Assembly: GCA_023238725.1 (NCBI GenBank)
Contig: CM041531.1
Span: 4,692,153 to 4,756,152 of the forward strand
DNA length: 64,000 nucleotides
Reading direction: 5' to 3'
From: Scortum barcoo
Lineage: Eukaryota > Chordata > Actinopteri > Centrarchiformes > Terapontidae
The translations under genes were made by a program, and so were the position numbers. The notes below the pieces were generated by a model. It searched no databases, was not told the DNA's origin, and was given only the letters and a program-made list of their open reading frames with translations. The stretch's first letter is position 1. Each line of letters opens with the position of its first letter. Below, piece by piece: positions 54,446 through 64,000 of this stretch.

Positions 54446-57400
54446 GTAAGTTATGCTGTCACTCTGGGCTCTACCCCTCAGCGGGGCCTTTGTCGTGCAA
54501 TATGTGGTTTGTGTGTCATTTCTATTGTTCATGGTCATGCTTATTGTTCTGCTGTCACCTGATAACAGTGCTCTAACATGCAACGTTTTTCACAGAATTG
54601 CTTTCTGAGTTTTGCACCCAACATTTTGGTTTTCAGTGACTTCCACATCACTACTTCTGCCACAGATAATCTGCTCAGTATCTTGATTTGCTGGCTTAGT
54701 TGATGGCATCTCTTTGTAGCCTTGCAAAGCCAGATGATATCTCTTAAATCGAAAGACTTTGAGATGTGATTGAGCCTGACCAGATACGTATTTTGTGTGT
54801 GTGTAGTTTAGGATAATTTCTCAGACGTAAAAGCAGTGAGACTGTTGTGAGCGGGGGTTTTAGTGCAGTCAGATGTAGGATGGGTTCGTGTTGACTGAGT
54901 GAAGAAGACTTAATCACCTATTGTGTCCAACCTTTGCTTTAGATGACATCTGTCTCGAGCAGATGTCTCTTAAGCCTTGCCAGATCACATAAGCAAGGTG
55001 AAGCTGGGGTTGTGAAGGTAATGCTCAACAGTGCACTCAGTAAACCCTGTACAAGGCGGTCGGGTCATGTCAGACAAATGTGCAGTGTCATGTGATTGGA
55101 TTAATCTCACAGTCACTGTTTCAAGGTGATGAATAATTGTGCCTTAAAAAATTGAATGCCTGTGATTTTGTTTTTCAGCCTTCAAATTTCTCAATTAACT
55201 TCCGTGAGCAGGATTTACAGGGCATGTATTTTTTCTTTGTGAGATGTGAGCTGTGTTTACGCCCACCGTGACTCACCAGTTGATCTTTCTGCTATTCAAC
55301 AAACAGAAACCAGAGTCAGAAATCAGGAAAACAAACAGGTTTTTTGCCAAGTAGGTTTTCACATACAAGAAAATTTACTTGCTGTTGTGTTGCATTAAGA
55401 AGGAGACAAACACAAAATCTAAAAGATAGAGTAAAAATGTATGATAATACGCTGTACACTCATCATTCTCACCAAAATGATTTCTTACAGGCTTAGTGTA
55501 GAAATGCAAATCTAGAACTTGCAAATGAAAATAGAAATTAATTGTTAATGTACCTTTTTTTTTTTTTTTACTTAGCTTAGCTCAAAGACTGGAAACAGAG
55601 GAAACACAATTATTTATTATTACAAATAGTAATAGGTTATCTTCTCAGGAAAGTCTTTAAGTGTATTTCACAAAATGTTCATTTAAACAAATTCACATAA
55701 ATTAGATTTCTGCTTTTTTAGACCAAGCTATTCTCAATATGTACAGGCAGTTGAAGTTTAAAATGTGAATGGATGGGATGGCTTTTAATTTCACCCTCTT
55801 ACTTTTAATGTGTGTAACGTAATATTTAGTAAATGTTCCTTGATATGTGTTACAGCCTTAGCAAGCAGACTGTTGTTTGGCAGCATAGTTTCCTTTTTCT
55901 CTGGAGTCAGTTGTTGTCATAAGATTGAGAGCTGCTGGCTGTGACGATGGGTAGGAACTTCCTCCCTCTCACACTCGTACACTTTTCACTCTTCACTCAG
56001 CGTGTGTGAGCTAACTTGGCAGTGGTGACGGCACCGGGGGCGGGAGGAGCAGTGAAGTCCTGTCGGCATTTTAGTGAAGCTTCAGCTGCAGCGGAGCCAC
56101 ACACTGTGCTGGGCTGTAACATGGAAACAAGGCTAATAAAACAGCTTGTGGGAGAGCTCATCTAAGGAGTGAATCATTCCAAACATTTAGATTAAACTTT
56201 GTTTTTTGGATAGATTCTACTTCCTGACTTTCCCTCAGTGGACTTTTCAAGGCACAAATAGATAGCATGATGGTGGCTTTGAAAAGAACCCATAATGTGG
56301 TTTATTTCTGCCAACAGCAATCATCGTTGTGAGCATGGTTATCATTTTCTTTCTTTAAACAGAGAGTCTCTCATTGCGGAAAGAGACACAGCAGCGCTCT
56401 GGGGCACAGCTGTTTCTCAGGCTCTGTTATTCAGCCAGCTGTTGGCAGAGAAGCAGCAGCCGGAGCAAAAAAAAAAAAAGAAAAGTATCTCCAAAAGCTT
56501 CTGTTTATAGATGTTTGCAGCCTCCAGGCCCTGATGTGTACCCACATACTCTCACATACTCTGCAGACATACTGTAGCAGTGTAGCAGAGGAGCTTATAG
56601 ACTAATACTCCTGCAGGCCTCCGCGTGCTTGACATGTAGAAGCGTATAGACGGAGTCTGGCTCCAGGGAAACTGTCGGTGTACATTAATCAGATTAATGA
56701 CCGTGAGTTTTCCAGTGGAGCTTATGAGGTCTGGACCTGCCTCTATCCCTCCTCCTCCTCCTCGCTGGCCTGACCCATTTCTCTATAAACCAACAACCAG
56801 AATCTCTCTCTCTCTCTCTCATCACCCACTTCTTTAGCAGGACTGTGTCAGATGCAGATATCTCTGTATCGCGCATTGAATGACACAACTGATAACTGGT
56901 TAAAATAATGAAGACATAAATAGTGAAGGTGATCAGAACGTGCATGTAAAATGATTAAATCAACTTGCGTGATTTTCTTTATATATATATGTTTATTGTT
57001 GTTTAACTGAACTGAGGGTCTGTGGTGTTGTGTTGGGAACAGAAATGTTGGTGTTTGCTGTGGACAGATCTACAGTTACAAATGAAGTTAAAAAATGTCT
57101 TGACTTCACAAAATGTTTTGATTTTTTTTTTTTTTTCCAAGAAGAAACCTGAAAAATGCAACCATAAAAAATCTTTTGAGCATCAAACACAGTGCTACAA
57201 AGATGAAAGGTTTTGAACAGATAGAGGAGAAGCAGTTTGAAATGTTTCTGTGGGTGATTCTTTATAATGACAGATATAACACAGATGTTGAACATGCTAA
57301 ACACTGACCCTATTTAACGTCAGTGTGTTAGCATTTTCACTGTGTGGATGAATCAGTTTTTCTTTTGGCTGATGGAAACCGGCATGAACGAACACACCAC

Positions 57401-57792
57401 CTGATTTACAGCAATCAGAGTTGGAGCCAGGCTAAGTGTTTGATGCTCAAAAGATTTTTGGTTGAATATCTTTATAAAAACCAGGCCTACGAAATAAAAT
57501 GACGAGTGTTTAAGTCGTGTGCACAAAGGGAAGTAGAGGTGTAGAATTTGGTTGTTAATGTCATTTGATATCAGATTTATTTGTGGGTGTGGCTGCGTCT
57601 GTATTCTGTGCACACATGCACTTCTCTTTGATTAATATGAGCTCGATAAACCAGCTCCACATGCCCTTGTATCGATGTTTAGTTACTGTTACAGCAACCA
57701 CATCAGAAGGCCTCCTCCTCTTCCTCGCTGCCTTGCTGTGTCTCTTTAGCAAGTAAATGTTTGTCTCTCTTTAACTTTTCTTTTCCACACAG
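54446..57792. other. Intron, possible alternative promoter near 56.0 kb
   Basis: Mostly AT-rich with no exon seen. At about 55980-56120 the GC content rises around a GC box (GGGGGCGGGAGG), so an alternative promoter is possible. A (TC)n tract lies near 56803-56820. Confidence 0.35.
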
Positions 57793-58125
57793 AGGTGGTG
57801 AGCAGCACTTAGCTCATCCTGAACTGATCTGATCTACCTGTCAAAGTGTGGCTCTCTTATTCGTCTCGTCTTTCAGTCTTTCATGGCCTCGTTGCTTCCA
57901 TCACTTTTCCCTCTTTCAACGGTCCTCCTGTTCTCTGTCGGTCAGGCCGGACAGTCTGCTGCTCAGTTCTGGATCAAGAACCAACCTGTAGCTTTTAGAT
58001 GCTTTCAGATAGCTAATGGACTAAATGAAAAAGAAACTAGGGGCAACAAAAACAGAAAAAGGTGGAGTTTAGATACTGAAAGGAAAAGTATTTGGGGAAG
58101 TCTGTTTATTAGCTTTATTTACTAG
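57793..58125 (+). CDS. Possible first coding exon with signal peptide
   Basis: A good acceptor (CTTTTCCACACAG) ends at 57792. ATG at 57883 opens MASLLPSLFPLSTVLLFSVG followed by QAGQSAAQFW, which looks like a signal peptide with a cleavage-type AGQS. The frame stays open to 58125, but the residues after about 40 (NEKETRGNKNRKRWS) look like intron. No strong donor is visible in the first 120 bp, so the true 3' edge is unknown. If real, the long gene encodes a secreted or membrane protein. Confidence 0.3.
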
Positions 58126-61100
58126 AGTTGGCTCTGGCTCCCTACAAATATTAATATCTGTATTCCAACACAATGAAAGTTCACTAATGAACACATTTTA
58201 TATCATTATATGTTTATACCATTGTATATTTTTATATCACATCAATCTGTACCATGACAGAAGTGTGCAAACTTTATGTATGAGATTGTTTCTAGTCCAG
58301 GTCCAGAAACTTTGTAGCCAAGAAATAGTCTGGTGCCCCTTAAAATGACAGATTTTCTTCAGTTTTTGTGCAAATTAAACAAATGAGATATAATGCATGA
58401 ATTATTTAGTTTAAGAGATGCTGATAGGTGGATTTTGTGCCATTTTAAGATAGCCTGGCTCCTGGTGGTGGCTTCAATCTTAGCACACAGACACAAGAGT
58501 GATATTGATAATTTCATTTGGCAACAAAGCAAATAAGCATATAACTCAAAATGTCCAGCTTTTCCAGCATGTCAGCTTTTAAAATGGCAATTCCACATTT
58601 GCACAATCAAGTTATTGAATTCTAATCTGAGTGTATCAAGATTTTCGAGCATTTGTCAGGTCAGAATACTTATTATAATAATAATAATAATTTAGTAATT
58701 TATTAAATATTTAAAAATTTACACAATGTGTTTTTGCCATCATAAAATAAGTGCACACAGATGGCTAACTGGTGGATTTGTATGTTGTTTAGAGGTAAAA
58801 GGGACTGTGAAGGTTATGTTGAACTGCGGTATTGTCAACAGTTTATTAGCTTAAATCTGAAACCCCCATATTGACACACCAGCAAAACTCAGGCAGGCGA
58901 AGTCCACATATTTGAAAGGTTTTTAGGATGTAAGAATGCAAGATAAGACACTATTTTTAACTTGAAGGCTGATGTGTGGGTTTTAAAGATTACCTGACAC
59001 ATGAAAACTCGCTACTGGTCACATTGGCTCTTCTAACCCTTACGTACCATCCCATCCTTGTACTCCCTTATAACTCCTTCGACCACACTGCATACAGCTC
59101 CAGCAGGACCCTGACTTCCAGGATGGTCTGAGGTCCTGGGTTGGCGCATGTGTTGTGTGTGGTTAAAGTCGGGGGGATTGAACCCAAGTTCACGATCAGT
59201 GATTGCGGAATGTAAACATCCCTAAAGACCACACACACACACACACACACACGCAGGAAAACACACACACATTAGGGGGGTGGTAAGTGTTTCGTTGATT
59301 CTCAAACATAAACCAAACACAAACCAAACCCAGCACTTGCAACTCACCATCTGTTCATGGTGAAATTCATCAAGGCAGTTAGCCCCCCCCCCCCCAATGG
59401 AGAAATTGAAAAAGTCAATTGTAAAATATTGAATTGGGATAATGTAATAGTATATTTAATTCAGGTATATTCAAAATTACACACTTACTTTATTCTAACT
59501 GTAAAAAGTTTGACTGACTCCAGTGTCTTCATCTCTCATACCCAGAGATAATATCCAGTGTGTTACTATTGCGTGAAAATATGCTCTTTGTGCACTTTGT
59601 AATAATTCAGTTTACACAATGTTGACATTTTACATGTTAAGACAAGACCAAGCCTCCCTTTAGACTTTACAAAGTTTTGAATTAGATTTTTGTACCAGGT
59701 AGAGAGGCAGGTCAGTACCAGGGTAGTTTTATCTTGTCTTGTACACATTCATGTTTTCTTTTCAGTGAGTTTTTAGCCAAAGCTGACCCTGCTGTATGCC
59801 AATACAGTTGGCTGAGAATACTGCAGTAAGACAGTATTCAGCTGCAGGTACTGTATCCAGCTAATATGGTTCATCTGTTTTTAGTCTAATCCTTTTACTG
59901 CTGGCTGTAGTTACCTTGTGACTGCAGACAAACACACACACTCACACTCCTTCTCAATGTGATCTTAAATCCTAGCGTGGGGTGTGGGTGTTATAATGGA
60001 GATATTATGAATCTATTAGATACAATTTAGAAAATAAAGCTCCAAAGACAGATTACAGCTTACAGAACAGGAGACTTACTGTAACTTCACTGTTTTATAC
60101 TCCTAACTAAGCAACTGTAAATAAACACAACAATATTAACATAAAGGTCCTGCTGCTCTGACTTCTAATAAGAAAACAATACTTTAATATAACCTTCTTT
60201 TTGTTTTTCACTGATGTGGTCATGTGAAGTACAAATGTAGACTGGTGTGTCATCTGCATAACATTATACAGGAGTACAATGTTCATAGATGTTAGACTGT
60301 AACAACAACTGCACAGACAGAAAAAGGAGAGATGGCTAAGGACTGGATCTTGGGGCACACCAAAGAAATACCTTAAGGCCTTTTCTGTCTGAAATAATAA
60401 ACTTTTAAGTAAATTTTAAGCTGCCTAAATGTATTTTTATTGGTTAGTCTAATTTGTGGCCTGCTTGAAACAATTTAGCATACGGACAATAGAATTTAGG
60501 TGACAGAAATGAACTTCCAAAGCTTTTTTTGTTCATTTATTTATCCATTTTCCACTTTGATCGGATTGCTGTGAAATTTTAGCAGACATTCATTGTTCCC
60601 TCAAGGTAAATATAAACACTTTTTTGATCTCCTGATTTTTAAATCCTGGCCAACATCAGGTAAAAAATCTAATAAGTTTCAGACCAAATTCCTGGAAAAC
60701 TTCCCATCAGCCTTAGCTGTAAGTTGTGTTAGCATACCAACTTGCTTAACTAAAAAAGAGGACATGGCAAACATTTCTGCTAATCATCAACATGTAATCA
60801 TTCTTGTTGTAAGCATGTTAGTGTGCAGCTGTGAGGATTAAGCTTTGCTGTGGACGGTTGGGAAGAATTAAAATAGAGATAAGAAGTCAGATAAGAAGTG
60901 TGTTAAGACTACACTAGGACTTCTGCCTTAAACGCTGTAAGCTGTGAGAATCAGGCCTCAGCACTTGTGATACAGTGCTGTTTGTGTTTGGACGTGGTGG
61001 ATTATGACTGAGGTTTGTTGTGAAATTGTGGTTGAATGTCCTTTCTATGACAGAACATGTTACAGAAAGGTCTCTGTTGGCCTTTCTGGTCAGCGTCTGC

Positions 61101-61201
61101 ACACCACCTCCACAACAGTTAAACAGACAATACAAGTGTATGCAGCCAAACCTACTTGCTTTCAATGAGCCACACCTAGATACTCACACACACACACACA
61201 C
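58126..61201. other. Intronic or intergenic sequence, no gene
   Basis: AT-rich, with a (CA)n tract at about 59229-59252 and a 12-C run at about 59382. No supported exon. Confidence 0.5.
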
Positions 61202-61701
61202 NNNNNNNNNNNNNNNNNNNNNNNNNNNNNNNNNNNNNNNNNNNNNNNNNNNNNNNNNNNNNNNNNNNNNNNNNNNNNNNNNNNNNNNNNNNNNNNNNNN
61301 NNNNNNNNNNNNNNNNNNNNNNNNNNNNNNNNNNNNNNNNNNNNNNNNNNNNNNNNNNNNNNNNNNNNNNNNNNNNNNNNNNNNNNNNNNNNNNNNNNNN
61401 NNNNNNNNNNNNNNNNNNNNNNNNNNNNNNNNNNNNNNNNNNNNNNNNNNNNNNNNNNNNNNNNNNNNNNNNNNNNNNNNNNNNNNNNNNNNNNNNNNNN
61501 NNNNNNNNNNNNNNNNNNNNNNNNNNNNNNNNNNNNNNNNNNNNNNNNNNNNNNNNNNNNNNNNNNNNNNNNNNNNNNNNNNNNNNNNNNNNNNNNNNNN
61601 NNNNNNNNNNNNNNNNNNNNNNNNNNNNNNNNNNNNNNNNNNNNNNNNNNNNNNNNNNNNNNNNNNNNNNNNNNNNNNNNNNNNNNNNNNNNNNNNNNNN
61701 N
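61202..61701. other. Assembly gap of 500 N
   Basis: Exactly 500 N, entered from a (CA)n tract. Left side is the long-gene region; right side starts abruptly within the IgSF-type duplicon. Confidence 0.98.
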
Positions 61702-62700
61702 TGTGTGCTGTTCTGATCTGATCCTCAACTTGCTTCATGTTATCTAAAAACATCAGAAACCTGCAGAAAAGACAAGCAGGCCGAGCTGACCAGTCACAGT
61801 CAAATCAATTTAATATTCATAGTTAAAGTTATAATTTATATGGACAGTGTTTCCTTGCTGAGCTGTGACAGAGAGACGATAACACAGAGGGGAATTTGGT
61901 ACTAAAAAGACTCACTTGGTTTGTCTGACTTAATCTTCCAAAGCCTCCTTTAGCTTTAGATGAAGTTCAGTTTTAAATGAAACAACAATGAATTCTTACA
62001 TCCTCCATCACTCACAACAAAATAGCTTTAATCTGTTTTATTTTTTGTGGACAGGAGGAACAAGTACAATGACCAGCAGTCATTCTTTCAATTTATATAC
62101 AGGCATGTGAGTGTAGTTTTAATATGGACTTGAGAAATGTGAACATTAAGTAAGACCCCTCTGAACACACCTGTCTTACCACTTGGTGCACTGGTGATAT
62201 TAAATTGATTAACAGCATCATTTAGTTGGACGTGAAGCTGTGAATGTTTTGAATGTGGCCCTGAATATAATTTTAAATGTCAGCCAACAGTATGTGAGTC
62301 TGACAGAAACATTATGTGAGATATTATTTAAAACAAAAAAGCCTGTCAAAATAAAAGCAGGTTTTTAAACTGCCTTTGTTTGTGCGAGTGTGTGTCATTA
62401 TTAAACTCAGCCGTGCACACACTCACAGCCAATTAATCAGTAAGACCAGGATGGACCTATTAATAGTTATAGAGGAAAAATATCAGTCTATTACTAATCA
62501 GTTTTTGTTTTACCTATGTTCTCATTTATGTTTAGTATGTTTTTTATTTATTTTCTTTTTCTTTTTTTTAACAAATACAGAAATTAAGAGTCATGTGATT
62601 CCTTTTTGAGGACTATATTTTGCATTACCTGCAAACCTTTCATCATCCGGTGCATTGAGTGTATTTATAAAGTACTATTGCTCAATGTTGATATAAATAC

Positions 62701-63190
62701 TGTTACATGTCAGGCTGGAGTGTTTGAGTTTGTGTTCTCTCTCCTGGGTTTCCTTCTCTCTCCTCCTGGTTTTTCTCTCCTCCCTTGTTAGCTCTCTAGG
62801 TGCCGCCTAACGTGATTAGAGATCACCTGCGACTTGGCTGCCATTCTTCCAGCACCCTAAAATAAAAGGACCAGGCTCGCAGAGTATCTCTCTTTTCTTT
62901 TCTCCTTGCTGCCTGCATGCCAAGACAGAGAACTTTGATTTAATGTTTGTTAAAAAGAGGTATGTGGAGGGAGGTTGAGATCAGTAGGTGAGTTGGGGTA
63001 CCCTATACACTATTTCACACGGTTAGTTTCCTTTGTTAGACACACCAGGTTAGCGGTTGGTGCCACCCCCTGTATTGGTTTTGGTTAAATCACTTTTTTA
63101 GAGAAACTAGTTAGCCCTTTTGTTTGGATTTGCTTTTCAGAGTTATGGGGGTAGTCAGGCCTGGTTTTGTTTTATTTTTGTTTTATATCA
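62701..63190 (+). mobile_element. LTR-like insertion in unit E
   Basis: Paralogue of 24712-25204 at the same site (after GATATAAATAC), same ends TGTTACATG and TTTATATCA. It was therefore inserted before units C and E separated, or was spread by gene conversion. Confidence 0.6.
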
Positions 63191-63328
63191 AATTATATCA
63201 AATCAGTAAAAACTGGTAACCAAGTTTTATCTTTCAACTTTATCCTTTATTATAAAGACAGCTGAGCATTGGCTGACATATGGACCAATAGTCAACAATT
63301 ATACAGCCCTCACAACAGTGTAAAATAC

Positions 63329-63460
63329 AACTATTATATATGAATAAAAGGCAATTCAGATTCCTTCACATATATTTACAAGAATCACATAATCATGAGA
63401 TTTAAAGCAGCTCTGTGGAGTTTTTAACTGGTTATGAAACAGTCTCAATTTAATACTGAT
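63329..63460. repeat. Left inverted-repeat arm of unit E
   Basis: Direct copy of 23-153 and 16476-16606. By analogy a minus-strand IgSF gene should end about 1 kb to the right. Confidence 0.75.
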
Positions 63461-64000
63461 GCCTCTTTATGACCTACATCAGCAAACATGACCAACAGAG
63501 AGAATATTTTCTATTTCTATGAGTTTCTAATAGTTATTCTTAATGCTGCCACAAGGTCAGATTTTTCATCAACATCAGACTAAACTTTTCTGGGGTTTGC
63601 TGTGTCCAAATTCAAGTTGCTTCATCTGCTAACTGCCTCCTTTGACCACAGGGACCGCCAAAATCAACACAACAAGAAAAAAACAAAAAAAGTTCTCCAT
63701 TGAGCTGCTTTAAATTAAAACATTATAATAAAAAAGACTTAAAATATAGATTATCAATGCTTGATACCCTTAGATTAAAAGCAATGTTAATATGAATTTG
63801 TGAAATGTGCTAAAAAACGTTTAAAAATAATATTACATCACAGACCAACCCCTTCTTATTGGTCAGGCTGCGGCCCAAAGCAGTGATCCCTATAATCACA
63901 TGTATCTGCCACAAACACAAGAAATAAACAAACAAATAAATAAATTAGATACACAAATATCCTAAACAGATTTTGAAGTGATATCTGCACCGTGGCTTCA

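Larger units (their letters stand above)
61702..64000. repeat. Segmental duplication unit E, start of a further IgSF unit
   Basis: 61702-62310 matches 4230-4900, 20606-21240 and 30976-31610. From about 62280 on it matches 24290-26000, and its end matches 16230-17130. It contains an LTR-like element and the left arm (63329-63460). The window ends in what is the 3' flank of an IgSF gene in other units. Confidence 0.8.

Noticed and set aside
61020..61753. Frames crossing the second N gap
   Set aside because: Artefact of N and the CA repeat.

Overview
The window is vertebrate nuclear DNA, almost certainly from a ray-finned (teleost, probably percomorph) fish. The evidence is low gene density with spliced genes, many (CA)n tracts, teleost-type non-LTR retrotransposon debris, and a fish-specific NLR gene (RING exon, FISNA-NACHT exon, 174-bp LRR exons). 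Nothing is bacterial: there are no operons, ribosome binding sites or CRISPR. Two runs of exactly 500 N mark scaffold gaps. Many one-base indels separate near-identical copies, so broken frames may be real decay or residual assembly error.

Region 1 (1-32.1 kb plus 61.7-64.0 kb) is a segmental-duplication cluster. The recurring unit holds an apparently intronless, minus-strand gene for a four-Ig-domain, single-pass membrane receptor that I cannot name. Copies: A (934-2363), B (17485-18929), C (26355-27594, leader lost) and D (28498-29124, only the first two Ig domains). The units are bracketed by inverted-repeat arms of about 130 bp. A fifth unit begins at the right edge and its gene should lie just outside. 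Between copies B and C are the two ends of a deleted NLR gene (21.87-23.61 kb), so the ancestral module was probably IgSF receptor plus NLR.

Region 2 (5.2-14.8 kb) is a spacer. It holds a duplicated contig end around a gap, a piggyBac-like MITE, a doubled CCAAT-box segment, a broken zinc-finger fragment, an acidic GC-rich exon-like ORF at 12.3 kb and a possible small two-exon minus-strand gene at 13.1-14.1 kb.

Region 3 (32.3-45.6 kb, minus strand) is the NLR gene. In transcription order: noncoding exon 1 with an interferon-response-like motif just upstream, two N-terminal repeat exons, a RING exon, a 1.8-kb FISNA-NACHT exon, three LRR exons and a short tail. One degraded LINE lies in an intron and another lies just past the 3' end. 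The NACHT exon has several frameshifts.

Region 4 (46.8-61.2 kb, plus strand) holds two orphan 3' exons of an unrecognised gene (46.9-47.36 kb), then the 5' end of a long gene. That gene has a UTR exon with two abutting uORFs at 49.4 kb, a second noncoding exon at 54.4 kb and a possible signal-peptide exon at 57.9 kb. The rest appears intronic until the second gap.

Overall this looks like a young, unstable immune-receptor neighbourhood (IgSF receptors and NLRs) shaped by duplication, inverted repeats and transposon insertion, next to an ordinary long gene.
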